Source: a virus. From it: DNA of 44,740 nt. The stretch covers positions 1-44,740 of IMG/VR virus record IMGVR_UViG_3300003321_000572; one strand, given 5' to 3'. Below, in pieces: positions 30,710-39,479 of the stretch; positions within the stretch are counted from its first letter, which is position 1, and each line of letters begins with the position of its first letter. The notes beneath the pieces were generated by a model, which worked only from the letters and a program-made list of their open reading frames with translations, was not told where the DNA came from and ran no database searches. Position numbers and translations under genes: made by a program.

Positions 30710-31930
30710 CTAGATCATGTCCGGAACGATGCAGACCCACTCCGGCCGGATGAACAAGAAGCCGAACAGGATGTCCAGCCTCGTGATCATCTGATCTGTC
30801 TTGATATCGTAGGCAGTGACCATGCGCATAGAGATCCCGTCCATGCGCTCCCGGGCGGCCTCATGCACGCCGCGCGGGATCTCCAGGTCGGCAGTCGCCA
30901 TGGTGATGGCTTCAGGCGCATAGGCAAAGTTCTTCCTATACGTCCCGCTGGCGACCTGGCCGGTGGCGAAGCTGATCACCGCATCATCTGCCGGGCTCAC
31001 GTCCACGGTCTGGTACTGCACCTGGCTGCCATCGCTGGCCGCCGGGATGATGGCCGGGTAGATGTCGATCGAGGTCCCACCGTTGGCCACATCGCTCGTC
31101 ACGACGAACTGCCGCAGCTGGCCGGTGGAGACCTTCGTCACCCGGTTGACCGCGTTCACGCCGTCGATCTCGATGATGTCGCCGGCCAGCAGCGTGCCGG
31201 TGATGGCGTTGACCGTGAGCGTGGTGCCGGTCTGGTCCGCGCCATCGACAGTGCCAGCCGAGAAGGTGCCGCAGGTGTGCTTGAGCACCGTCTGGTCCAT
31301 GTACCAGTCGAAGCCCAGGGCCTGCTGCATGCGGGCCTCGGAGTACTGCCGGCCGATCTTGTTGCCGGGGTTGAAGAGGCCGCTGAGCGAGGCGATGGTA
31401 CGGGCCTCCGTCCACGGGTCGTTGATGATCTTCCGGTTGCCCATGGGCGTCGAGTTGACGTTGAGCAGCGCCCCGGCGCCGAGCCAGGTCGTCGAGGTCG
31501 GGCTGATGGGACTCCCGTCGTTCGCCACGTTGGCGTTGATGTTGCAGGCGCCAGTTTCAATCCCCGCCATGATCGTAGCGGCGACGCTGCCGGTCAGGTT
31601 GTTGATGGCCGGGGCCAGGATGCGCCGGGAGTAGTCGTCCAGCGACATGGCGCGATCGACGCTGCTGAAGCTCACATCCACGCCCTGCTGGGTGCTCACC
31701 GTCAGCGTGGTGCTCGTTTCGCTGGTGTCCTGGATCTGCGCGGCGGCGCCGGTGCGGACCGTGTAGTCGTTCGGCAGCCGGATGCGGAGGGTCTGACCGA
31801 TCTTCGCGCCTTCCTGGGCGAACTGGTCGTCATATTCCTTGTTGATGTTCTGGATGAAGTCGTTGGAGTTCATGAACAGGCGCACAGCCTCGCGCGTGAT
31901 CATGTTGATCGTCAGAAGGGTGTTGGCCAT
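30710..31930 (-). CDS. major coat protein (P22 gp5-like)
   Basis: 406 residues from ATG 31930, which has GGAG eight bases upstream; a longer open frame begins 60 bases earlier. The N-arm (ANTLLTINMITREAVRLFMNSNDFIQNINKEYDDQF, then GAKIGQTLRIRLPNDYTVR) and later ADLEIPRGVHEAARERMDG and IRPEWVCI match the P22-type coat proteins with HK97 fold. A scaffold gene lies upstream. A shortened duplicate of this N-arm occurs at 43517-43831. Confidence 0.9.
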   Translation of the reverse strand: MANTLLTINMITREAVRLFMNSNDFIQNINKEYDDQFAQEGAKIGQTLRIRLPNDYTVRTGAAAQIQDTSETSTTLTVSTQQGVDVSFSSVDRAMSLDDYSRRILAPAINNLTGSVAATIMAGIETGACNINANVANDGSPISPTSTTWLGAGALLNVNSTPMGNRKIINDPWTEARTIASLSGLFNPGNKIGRQYSEARMQQALGFDWYMDQTVLKHTCGTFSAGTVDGADQTGTTLTVNAITGTLLAGDIIEIDGVNAVNRVTKVSTGQLRQFVVTSDVANGGTSIDIYPAIIPAASDGSQVQYQTVDVSPADDAVISFATGQVASGTYRKNFAYAPEAITMATADLEIPRGVHEAARERMDGISMRMVTAYDIKTDQMITRLDILFGFLFIRPEWVCIVPDMI

Positions 31931-32050
31931 AGGAGCGGCTCCGGAGTTGGCGTTGGCAGTTGCAGGAGCCGACAGCAAGATCTGTAGCAATGCCGTCGGG
32001 GCTGCCGGTGCCAGGGCCGGCCGGAAGTCGCAGGCAACGCAGGGAGTTTA

Positions 32051-32069
32051 ACGAGGTCCCAGACCTCGT
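32051..32069 (-). terminator. hairpin between scaffold and coat genes
   Basis: ACGAGGTC-TGG-GACCTCGT on the minus strand: eight perfect pairs, three-base loop, 12 bases beyond the scaffold stop and followed by TAAACTC. It may partly terminate or process the late message ahead of the coat gene. No strong T-run. The rest of the 151-base gap (31931-32081) shows no gene or obvious promoter. Confidence 0.4.
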
Positions 32070-32081
32070 AAGCGTCGAATG

Positions 32082-32978
32082 CTAGTGAACCGACATCCCC
32101 AGCTCTTGGCGGCGGATACGGTTGAACTCTTCCATCGAGTCGGCTTCCTCGGCACGCTTCTTCACAGCGCCGTTGCCGTTGACGGGAGTGACAGGAGGCG
32201 GCGCATTGCTCACGGGCGGCACCTTCGGCGCGGCCGGCGGAGCCACTTTGGCGCTGAGCTTTGCCACCCGCATGGCCATCTTGACCGGATCGGAGATGGC
32301 GAGCACCTCTGCAGCCTCATCGAGGTTCTTGCCGAGGTAGTGGATCACGTCGGCCGGATTCTCGGTCTCCAGGGCCGCCAGCACAAGCGGCTCATTGAGC
32401 CCACCGAGCGCATTGAAGCTGGCCATAATTGCAGGCCACTCTTCTTTGAACTTGGTCTTGCCGACCTCGGCGACCTCATTGCAGCGCCGATTGAACTCGT
32501 TGATGCGAGCAAGCTGCGCGGCTTGCAGGGCCGCTCGACGGTTGACCTCTTCCTCCGTCAGCGTGCCGTTGGCAGGGGTGGCGGCAGGCGTGCCGCCAGC
32601 AGGCTCTGCACCTGCACCCCCGTTGGCGGCAGCCCGCACCCGCTGGAGTTCCTGCTCCGCGGCTTCCCGGGCGCGGCGCTCGTCCTCCCGCTGCCGCGTG
32701 AGCGCGTCAATGCGAGTCTGCCACCATGCAGGGCGACTCGGAGCCGCAGGTGGGGCTGCTGCCGAAGGCTCAGCGGCCGGAGGAGTGCCGGGTGCAGGCT
32801 CCCCTCCGGACGCCGGCGCGGGAGGAGCACCTTCGGTGCCGGCGGCTGGAGAGCCGGCCGCCGGAGCGGGCTGCGAGGGAGTCCCGGCAGGAGCCGCAGA
32901 AGCAGCACCTGACCCCGTTCCCTCGCCTTCCCGAAGCACTCGTTCCCACAGCGGGAGTTGCGAAAGCTGTCCTCTCAT
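32082..32978 (-). CDS. scaffolding protein (P22 gp8-type)
   Basis: 298 residues from ATG 32978 (GAGG six bases upstream); the stop of the 91-residue gene overlaps the start. The first third is Pro/Ala/Gly-rich and disordered; the middle is a coiled-coil (QREDERRAREAAEQELQRVRAA; EEVNRRAALQAAQLARINEFNRR); the C-terminus is charged. Position directly upstream of the coat gene, high Glu/Ala content and length fit the phage scaffolding proteins that direct procapsid assembly. Confidence 0.75.
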   Translation of the reverse strand: MRGQLSQLPLWERVLREGEGTGSGAASAAPAGTPSQPAPAAGSPAAGTEGAPPAPASGGEPAPGTPPAAEPSAAAPPAAPSRPAWWQTRIDALTRQREDERRAREAAEQELQRVRAAANGGAGAEPAGGTPAATPANGTLTEEEVNRRAALQAAQLARINEFNRRCNEVAEVGKTKFKEEWPAIMASFNALGGLNEPLVLAALETENPADVIHYLGKNLDEAAEVLAISDPVKMAMRVAKLSAKVAPPAAPKVPPVSNAPPPVTPVNGNGAVKKRAEEADSMEEFNRIRRQELGMSVH

Positions 32979-33250
32979 TGCACCCTCAGCACCCGGTTGC
33001 GTCGTATGCCATGGTCTAGGATTAGAGCCTCGCGGATTTCCGCCTTCAAGCGTTCGTCTATGGGCCGCTTGAGCATCTCCGCAAGGGTGGCCCGAGCCTT
33101 CGGCAACAGCAGTGGCCATCGGGAGTTCACAAACGCGGCCCGATCTTTGTTGGCGGCGTACCACTTATTATTCGTCGCAAGAGCCTCGTAGAGCGCCTGG
33201 GCGAACTCGATGGCGGTCTTGCGGACCAGGGCATGGCAGAGCTGGGGCAT
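32975..33250 (-). CDS. hypothetical small protein between scaffold and peptidase-like genes
   Basis: 91 residues from ATG 33250 (GGAG eight bases upstream). Helical and basic (RKTAIEFAQALYEALATNNKWY, PLLLPKARATLAEMLKRPIDERLKAEIREALI). No family recognised. Translationally coupled to scaffold by a four-base overlap. Confidence 0.55.
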   Translation of the reverse strand: MPQLCHALVRKTAIEFAQALYEALATNNKWYAANKDRAAFVNSRWPLLLPKARATLAEMLKRPIDERLKAEIREALILDHGIRRNRVLRVQ

Positions 33251-33254
33251 GGGA

Positions 33255-34640
33255 CTATCTCCATTGCTCCGGCGGCAGCACAATCTGCTCACCCACCGGG
33301 GGCTGGACGTTCTTCAGCGGGTAGGCCAGCCGGCGCCCCTCAGCGCCAGCCTTCATGCGGTCCTGCGTAAGGCGGGCCTCGACTTCGCCGGCGGTGTCGT
33401 TGTATTTCTTGTATGCTCCGGTAAAGGCATCTTGAAGCTCTTGCGTACGCTTGGCATACGCCAAATATGTACCCACCATAGGAACGCTTTTGAAGTCCTC
33501 TAAGAGTGCTTTCTGCTTCTCAGCCGGCAACTTCGCCAACTTTCCAGTACCCTCTGTTGCAAGCTCCATTAAATCTACTAGATTATCAGTGTATTTATTC
33601 CGATGCGCAAACTCGCCATACTCAGAACTTCCAACGATTCTCCGCCGCAGGAGTTCCTCATTTTGAACCGAATGCTCGAAATCTCTGTGCCAGTTCGGCG
33701 GGAAGAACTGTTTGGGATTAGATCCTGGAGCGAAGCCCTCTTTGTGCTGCACCGCATGCTGAAGTTCATGCAGGAGAGCGCTCTTAGTCATCTCGGGGTC
33801 TTTGAGAGCCCCCTCGTACAGCGTGATTTCGCGAGTTTTCGGATTGAATGCTGCGATGTTATCTTTACTGCTGCCGTACTTGACTTTCATTCCCGCCAGT
33901 TCTGGATATGCCTTCCACAGGTCCGGATGGTCCAGTACATGCTCCGCGGTGGTGGGGAACTTCTTGAGTCTTGCAATCAGCAGGTCTGGTGAGTGCCGCA
34001 GACTCGCAGCGCTGTCGTCGATCTCGAACCGCGGCAGCCTATCAGCGAATTGGTCCGTCCAGCCAGTTTTCTGCCAGATTTCCTCCGGGCTCTTCACGAG
34101 CCCCAGCCGTTTCCTGGCGTTCTCGACGAGAGCCGCTGCGAGGCCCGCCGGGGGCACCCAGCCAGCGCCGGCCATCTTTCTGGCCTGCTCCAGCGCCTTG
34201 AGATCAGCGGTATTGGCCAACTGACCGCCGAAAATGCCGACGGTGTTTGGTAGCTTCGGCACCCCCATTCCAGCAGTGGTAGTACTCAGCAACGCATTGG
34301 GCGTCACCACGTCGGTCGGAGCGACAGTGCCCTCCCGCAGATACGCCCCGGCTCGACTCGGCCCCTCCAGCATATCCAGCAGGCCGGAGGCCATGTCTCG
34401 CACGCTGAGCGGCACTGTCGGTCGGAACGATGTGGGCTCTCCCGGCTTCATCTTGTATGGCAGCACCGCACCATAGTCATAGCCAGGTTCTGGCCTCAGT
34501 GCGGCCCGCGCGGCGCCCAACGGTCCCGCGTCCTGTGCAGCTTGTGCTCCACGCAGCAGTTGATTCCGCTCCAGCGGAACATACTCGCCGGTAGGTCCGA
34601 CGCTATAGGCTTGCCCGGTTTCATCATAGACGATGGGCAT
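33255..34640 (-). CDS. LPD23/zinc-metallopeptidase-like virion protein
   Basis: 461 residues from ATG 34640, overlapping the portal stop (TGATG); a GTG one codon earlier is possible. Residues about 185-210 (SPEEIWQKTGW, PRFEIDDSAA) match the LPD23 phage/polyvalent-protein domain. LLHELQHAVQ (HExxH at 291-295) and GEVEAR (418-423) are the zinc ligands and third glutamate of the HELQH peptidases in the same polyvalent proteins. It may be a prohead protease or an injected peptidase; which is unknown. The last third includes a low-GC stretch (33450-33700). Confidence 0.7.
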   Translation of the reverse strand: MPIVYDETGQAYSVGPTGEYVPLERNQLLRGAQAAQDAGPLGAARAALRPEPGYDYGAVLPYKMKPGEPTSFRPTVPLSVRDMASGLLDMLEGPSRAGAYLREGTVAPTDVVTPNALLSTTTAGMGVPKLPNTVGIFGGQLANTADLKALEQARKMAGAGWVPPAGLAAALVENARKRLGLVKSPEEIWQKTGWTDQFADRLPRFEIDDSAASLRHSPDLLIARLKKFPTTAEHVLDHPDLWKAYPELAGMKVKYGSSKDNIAAFNPKTREITLYEGALKDPEMTKSALLHELQHAVQHKEGFAPGSNPKQFFPPNWHRDFEHSVQNEELLRRRIVGSSEYGEFAHRNKYTDNLVDLMELATEGTGKLAKLPAEKQKALLEDFKSVPMVGTYLAYAKRTQELQDAFTGAYKKYNDTAGEVEARLTQDRMKAGAEGRRLAYPLKNVQPPVGEQIVLPPEQWR

Positions 34641-36703
34641 CACTTATCGTCCTTGGGCTCTTCCTGGCTCTGGATATGCGTCTCAATCGCGTCATTAATG
34701 GCCTGCATCAGCAGGATCTTGAGCTTGTCTCCCTCACCGACTGCCTTGCTGAGCACGTCAATTCTGCCAGTCTCAGCAATATACCTATCAATGACGTGCT
34801 TGTCGTCTTTGCCCTTGAGTTGGATCTTAAGCTGGCCGACCTGGTCCAATAGGTCTCCAATGCTGGCCTTGAGCGTCTGGTTCTCGCCCAGGAGCTGCTG
34901 CTCCGCCGGCGTTGGGCCGACTCCAAGCGCCGCAGGCGGCACCATGCGCTTCATGCGGGCCGCAGCCTCATCGCTCAGTGGGAAGTCGCCCATCTGCATC
35001 ATGAGGTCGCCAATCAGCGGGACAAGCTCTTTGCTCTGCGTCAGCATCAGCACCAACGCATCGAAGGCCCGCTCACGCCGAGTAGCGTATCCAGGTCCCA
35101 CGTCCGCCTCGACCCAGAAACGGCCCACATTCGGATTGAAGAACTGCTTGGCCCCCAGCTGCATCTTCTTGTACTCGACCGCTGCGGCCTGTTGCTGCTG
35201 CGGGTCGATCTCGACCTCCATGGTCGAGCCGTCCACGGCCATAATTTGGAGCACCCGGCCGGGGCGATCGTAGATGTGGGGCGCGAGGTCCAGGATGATC
35301 TTGCCAGTCCCACGGATGCCAATCGCGAGTTGATCAATGTAGTGGTACGTCGCATTGTCCCCCTGCCGTTGCCGGTACTGGATGGCCACCCCGGTCCGCT
35401 CGTTGCCCTTCTCCCCCATATTCGACTCATACTGGCCGCTCACCATCATCATCTCATTCATGGCGACCTGCATGCCGGTGATAAAGGCTTGCGCAGGTGT
35501 GGGCGGCTGGGGCCGTTCCGGCTTCGGCAGTTGGATCTCCGGGTTGTCCTTGTGGAAAGCCCGGTAGGGCAGGAATGCGAAATTGTGCTTGTTGGCGTTG
35601 TTCCAGATGTCCTCGAAGCCGTCGATCGCCTCGACGGGCGCGGTCCACGGAATTTTGTCCTGCAGCGCCGCAAACTCCACGGCCGCACTGCTCATCCAGT
35701 TATACATCCGCTGGGCGTCGAGCAGTGCCCGGGTGTGCCCATGGCAATCATAGATGCCATTTATGGTGGACTCTTCTCCGATGATCTGCATCAGCGGGAT
35801 ATAGCGCCCCGGGTAGTCCAGGCGCTTATCAATAATCGTGCTACCGACGATCAGGTACCATTCCACCTGCCGGCGCTTGGTCGGCCGGCGCCGGATGGTC
35901 TTGTCCGCTTTGAAGAGTGCCTCCAGCTCCGGCCCCATCTTGCTGCCCAGCATGGGGCCTTGGGCAGTGAGATACAGCGTATCTTCCTTCTCCACGACCC
36001 GCCAGTACTCGGCTTTCCTCACATGGTCCCGGGTGATCCAGTCGGTCTCGCCGAGCGCCGTCTGCCCGGCGTGGTCCCGCGCAGCCTCGGGATAGTCCCG
36101 CTCAAAGATGTCCTTCGCAATCTGCGTAAAAACGAATGCGTAGTTCCTGTCCAGCTTATCTGGCTCCTGGGCGTCCGGATCTCCCAGCACGCTCAGCGGG
36201 TCATTTATAGCGCGAATATAAATCTCTTGGTCGAAGGTCTCCTCATCCGCGTAGTCCGTATCCACCCGCCACCAGCCCCAGCCGGCGCGGACCTGGAAGC
36301 CGGTCGCAATATCATACGCGGCTTGGGCATTGGACTGGTACTCGATATGGCGCGCGACTCCCATCCAGATCTGCGCTGCGTCGTAGGTGCCGCCGCCACC
36401 AGTTCCCTTGTACACAATGCTCGGCTTGTTCTGCTTCGCATCGTTGATGATTTTCAGATTATGTTGCCTGGCCTTGTTGATCGTCAGGGTGGGCCGGTCG
36501 TCTTGGTCCCGGCTCGTCAGCTCATCGCCTGGCCACTGGTAGCGGTTGTAGGAGTCCGCCGCGTCGAACTTGAGGTCCTGGATAAATCTGTCTCTCGCCG
36601 TCCCGTAGCGCTCCAAGCAGTACTTGAACCTGTCGATGGCCTCGCGGACAATCGGATCGACCACGCTGCCGGCGTTCCCGCCGTCCCGGCTTGCTTCGCT
36701 CAT
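34640..36703 (-). CDS. portal protein (P22 gp1-like)
   Basis: 687 residues from ATG 36703, inside the TerL stop (ATGA). DRFIQDLKFDAADSYNRYQWPGDELTSRDQDDRPTLTINK is the family opening; the RAINDPLSVLGDPDAQEPD and PYVFT-like FVFTQIAKDIFERDYPEA segments and the long helical barrel C-terminus (from about 580, ending QSQEEPKDDK) fit P22-type dodecameric portals. It forms the DNA gate and binds the gp4-like adaptor. Confidence 0.88.
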   Translation of the reverse strand: MSEASRDGGNAGSVVDPIVREAIDRFKYCLERYGTARDRFIQDLKFDAADSYNRYQWPGDELTSRDQDDRPTLTINKARQHNLKIINDAKQNKPSIVYKGTGGGGTYDAAQIWMGVARHIEYQSNAQAAYDIATGFQVRAGWGWWRVDTDYADEETFDQEIYIRAINDPLSVLGDPDAQEPDKLDRNYAFVFTQIAKDIFERDYPEAARDHAGQTALGETDWITRDHVRKAEYWRVVEKEDTLYLTAQGPMLGSKMGPELEALFKADKTIRRRPTKRRQVEWYLIVGSTIIDKRLDYPGRYIPLMQIIGEESTINGIYDCHGHTRALLDAQRMYNWMSSAAVEFAALQDKIPWTAPVEAIDGFEDIWNNANKHNFAFLPYRAFHKDNPEIQLPKPERPQPPTPAQAFITGMQVAMNEMMMVSGQYESNMGEKGNERTGVAIQYRQRQGDNATYHYIDQLAIGIRGTGKIILDLAPHIYDRPGRVLQIMAVDGSTMEVEIDPQQQQAAAVEYKKMQLGAKQFFNPNVGRFWVEADVGPGYATRRERAFDALVLMLTQSKELVPLIGDLMMQMGDFPLSDEAAARMKRMVPPAALGVGPTPAEQQLLGENQTLKASIGDLLDQVGQLKIQLKGKDDKHVIDRYIAETGRIDVLSKAVGEGDKLKILLMQAINDAIETHIQSQEEPKDDK

Positions 36704-38028
36704 CCGCGCAACCATCCATGTTGGCTAGGCATGCCGGCAGCGGCAGGCCGGATACGTTGGAACGGCTTGACGTTCCGCATTCGGTCCACGAAGCTGGGCG
36801 CAGCGTCCTCACGGGGGCTCGATGCGGCCACACCCCGGTAGCGGAAGCTATCCGCCCCATGACTGCTCCAGTCATGCACCGGCAACTTTGACAGCCTTCC
36901 GTTGATTTCTTCCACCTTGTAGTGGTAGTGCTTCAGGGCTTCAATAAGTTTTGCACATTTCTTCTCATCTATCCACGTAGTTCTCCACAGCGTCCGCGCT
37001 GCGTTGATGCCGTCGAAGAGCGCCAACGAGGGCGTAATGCGGACGGACTTCAGTTTGTCGCGCGCCTGTGCCTCTACGCTACGCTTCGCAACTAATGTTT
37101 TCGCCCTGGCATCGTGAGGTAGGAAATGGGAACCGTATATGTAAGGCCTGGTCTGGATGTAATGCAGGTAATGGTCAAGGTCCTTCTGTCGGTTCTCGTA
37201 GTAGTCGATGATGCGATCCTCAAAGCCAACACGCTGGCCGAAAATTATCGACGTGGCATCCGACCGGCCAAGGTCCCACCAAGTATCGACTGGAACGAGT
37301 GGTTCATATGGGACATGGCAGATTCTACCCTCACCCAGCGCGGCCCGGATTTCCTCCGCATAGACCGCACCCTCCAGCAGCACCCGGCAGTGGCCTTCCC
37401 AGATATTCAAATAGCTATCTGGGTCGCGGGCCTTCATGTCGAGCCGAGCGGCGTTCATCTCCTCGCTGAACCAGGGGTTGTCCCGCCAGCTGGTCTTGAC
37501 GACAATGGCGTCCGCGGGAGGATTCTTGACGAAGAACTCGTAGGTATAGTCCGTCTCCAGGTCCGGGTTGAATGTCACCCAGATCTCGCTCCCCGGGCGC
37601 CGGATGGTCGGAATGAGGATGTCCCAGGAGGTCTTGGTGACGAGGTTGGCCTCCTCCACCCAGGCGATGTCCACGCCCTCATAGGACTTAATCTTCTGCG
37701 TGTTGTGCTTGATGCCCTCGAAGAAGAACTCACTGCCGGTCGCGGGGCACCGAATGGAGGCCTTTTCGATGATGAAATGGTCGGTGAGACCGAGGAGGCC
37801 GATCTGGTCCTCCAGCAGCTTATGGACCGATTCCGCGATGCTGCTTTGGAACTCTCGGGCGCACAGGACTCGGATTTGCTTCTGAGTCGCGAGGATCTCC
37901 AATGCCCTTGCACAGCCCCAGCTACGTCCCGCGCCCCTTCCACCGTACAGCACCTTATACCTCGCCGGCCGGAACAAGCACTCAAGCTTGCTGGGGAACT
38001 CGGCGGCGGTTTGGAGTCCGGTGTCCAT
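36700..38028 (-). CDS. terL: terminase large subunit
   Basis: 442 residues. Walker A-like GGRGAGRS (29-36) has Arg where Lys is usual; Walker B VDIAWVEEA (119-127); coupling motif VTFNP; nuclease carboxylates D252 and D257 in WWDLGRSDATS and D306 in LPHDA, as in Terminase_3/PBSX-type enzymes. It pumps DNA into the procapsid and cuts it, probably headful. The start codon lies within the 38025-38049 hairpin and no close GGAG precedes it. The stop overlaps the portal start. Confidence 0.9.
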   Translation of the reverse strand: MDTGLQTAAEFPSKLECLFRPARYKVLYGGRGAGRSWGCARALEILATQKQIRVLCAREFQSSIAESVHKLLEDQIGLLGLTDHFIIEKASIRCPATGSEFFFEGIKHNTQKIKSYEGVDIAWVEEANLVTKTSWDILIPTIRRPGSEIWVTFNPDLETDYTYEFFVKNPPADAIVVKTSWRDNPWFSEEMNAARLDMKARDPDSYLNIWEGHCRVLLEGAVYAEEIRAALGEGRICHVPYEPLVPVDTWWDLGRSDATSIIFGQRVGFEDRIIDYYENRQKDLDHYLHYIQTRPYIYGSHFLPHDARAKTLVAKRSVEAQARDKLKSVRITPSLALFDGINAARTLWRTTWIDEKKCAKLIEALKHYHYKVEEINGRLSKLPVHDWSSHGADSFRYRGVAASSPREDAAPSFVDRMRNVKPFQRIRPAAAGMPSQHGWLRG

Positions 38029-38049
38029 GTTTCGGTGCGAAAGATGGCC
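38025..38049 (-). promoter_or_regulatory. hairpin covering the TerL start codon (18-mer copy 2)
   Basis: On the minus strand, 38047-38030 reads CCATCTTTCGCACCGAAA, identical to 1024-1041, followed by CATGG containing the TerL ATG (38028-38026). CCAT pairs with ATGG and CTTTCG with CGAAAC around loop CAC (one mismatch), so the start codon would be masked in the folded RNA. Confidence 0.6.
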
Positions 38050-38050
38050 T

Positions 38051-38209
38051 TCAGTTTCGTACTTCAGCGACCAGCAACATCACAAACTCGATGGCGACGA
38101 ACAAGAGCGCCGCTCCGACTCCCCGCTCATTGGCATTCCGGTGCCACTTGTAGCGCTCCCGAAGGCTCCACTTGAGCGTCGGATCACTGCGGTACTCCGG
38201 CTCGCTCAT
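38051..38209 (-). CDS. small single-span membrane protein
   Basis: 52 residues from ATG 38209, four-base overlap with the upstream gene. A polar, basic N-terminus (YRSDPTLKWSLRERYKWHRNANERG) leads to a C-terminal span (VGAALLFVAIEFVMLLVAEV). Encoded just before TerL; role unknown, perhaps a lysis or membrane-linked accessory gene. Confidence 0.55.
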   Translation of the reverse strand: MSEPEYRSDPTLKWSLRERYKWHRNANERGVGAALLFVAIEFVMLLVAEVRN

Positions 38210-38511
38210 ATGGGTGTCCGGAGCGCATCGACTTCCCGACGGAGCGCCTCTATCTCCAGCTTGCTCGTAGCGAGGTCCTGCATACACTGCCCATGGTTGC
38301 CCTCCACGTTGGAGAGTCGAACACGGACCTCCAGAAGCTCCTTCTTAACGATGTCGTAGAGCACCCGCCAATGTCCAGAGATCTCTTCCTGATGCCGCCA
38401 GCGCGCATAGGCGCGGGAGCCAAGATTGACCCCCATCCAGCCCAACAGAATGAGGCCGATGCCCCACTCGGGCCAGCCCCATTGCTGCAAGCGTTCTACG
38501 ACGGCATCCAT
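38206..38511 (-). CDS. membrane-anchored coiled-coil protein (inner-spanin-like)
   Basis: 101 residues: N-terminal span (WPEWGIGLILLGWMGVNLG) followed by a coiled-coil (WRVLYDIVKKELLEVRVRLSNVEGN, LATSKLEIEALRREVDALRTPI). One span plus a periplasmic or cytosolic coiled-coil is the architecture of inner spanins and also of small holin-like accessory proteins. It is 22 kb from the lysis cassette, so spanin is a suggestion only. Confidence 0.55.
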   Translation of the reverse strand: MDAVVERLQQWGWPEWGIGLILLGWMGVNLGSRAYARWRHQEEISGHWRVLYDIVKKELLEVRVRLSNVEGNHGQCMQDLATSKLEIEALRREVDALRTPI

Positions 38512-38553
38512 GGGAGGTTTGCTCTGCTGCTGGCCAGGGGGAGGGTCATGGCG

Positions 38554-39477
38554 CTAGCTCAGGGTGATGCCGTAGTAGGTAGCGATGTTCTGGCGGATGG
38601 CGGTGCGGTCCCCGTCGGACAGCAGCGTGTTGTAAACGATCAGTTCCACGACAGACTGGTTATCTCCAGGCGTCGCGTTGCTCATAAGGATCTGACCTGG
38701 CGCCGAGAACGGCCCTACCGCACCTCCGGTATCGAAACTGCCCTGCTGCGTCAGATCGACGCCGTTTCGCTTGTAGTTGGCTGAGCCGAATTCCCATGCC
38801 GCATCGAACAGAGCAAATACGTCATCAGGGAGCATGTTACTGTAGTCGCCGCCCGCTTCGTTGGTGCCGTCGTACATGTCGATATAGGCGTTCTGCGCTC
38901 CGTCCGAATCCACGTAGGCGGTGCCGTCGGTGGCGAAGAATTCACAGCCGTATTCTGAAACGATGAAGAACGTCACCTGCCCGTTCGGGAAGCTGATGGC
39001 GCTGCCAGTAACCAAGGCGGTGCTTACTGCCGCCGCTACGAGAGCCGGAAAGGTGTTGAGCGCTGCCGCCAACCACTGCGGCTGATCGCTGGCTGTGGCC
39101 TGGGTGGCATGGTTGGAGCTACCGCTTTGGTCGCGCCACGATGTGACAAACCCGTTGCCGCCGCCAATGAATGCGCTGATTGCGGCGGCATCCACCGCCC
39201 CCGTCACAGCATCACTGCTGAAGCTCTGCGTCGCATCGTCGCTATCGCGGCGGATCGTGTAGACCGGCTGCCCCAGCATCGCCGCCGAGAGCGCCCGCTG
39301 TCCGTATGCGACGACAGCTTGGGTTGCGGTCAGGTCCAGCGGTCCGGTGTATCCCGGCGGCGGGGAGGAGCCCCCGCCTTTGCCGCCAGCGCCAACAGTG
39401 GCCAGTTGTCCACTCGCCAGCCCTGGCAGCATCGCCACCGCACCAGCAGCCAAGAGCCTCCGTCTCGGGAGCCACAT
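38554..39477 (-). CDS. exported protein with arabinofuranosidase-like/LamG domain
   Basis: 307 residues. MWLPRRRLLAAGAVAMLPGLASG is an export signal with a twin-arginine flavour (RRRLL). The following AVVAYGQRALSAAMLGQPVYTIRRDSDDATQSF and GFVTSWRDQSGSSNHATQ match the concanavalin-like catalytic-type domain of alpha-L-arabinofuranosidase B found in phage structural proteins; the last 150 residues form a second beta domain. A Gly/Pro linker separates signal and domain. It may act on, or bind, envelope polysaccharide from the periplasm. Confidence 0.6.
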   Translation of the reverse strand: MWLPRRRLLAAGAVAMLPGLASGQLATVGAGGKGGGSSPPPGYTGPLDLTATQAVVAYGQRALSAAMLGQPVYTIRRDSDDATQSFSSDAVTGAVDAAAISAFIGGGNGFVTSWRDQSGSSNHATQATASDQPQWLAAALNTFPALVAAAVSTALVTGSAISFPNGQVTFFIVSEYGCEFFATDGTAYVDSDGAQNAYIDMYDGTNEAGGDYSNMLPDDVFALFDAAWEFGSANYKRNGVDLTQQGSFDTGGAVGPFSAPGQILMSNATPGDNQSVVELIVYNTLLSDGDRTAIRQNIATYYGITLS

Positions 39478-39479
39478 GG

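Noticed and set aside
30863-31987. 374-codon plus-strand frame
   Set aside because: Antisense to the coat gene; composed of Asp/Val/Arg/His repeats of GC-skew origin.
35192-36841. 549-codon plus-strand frame
   Set aside because: Antisense to the portal gene, which has clear family signatures.
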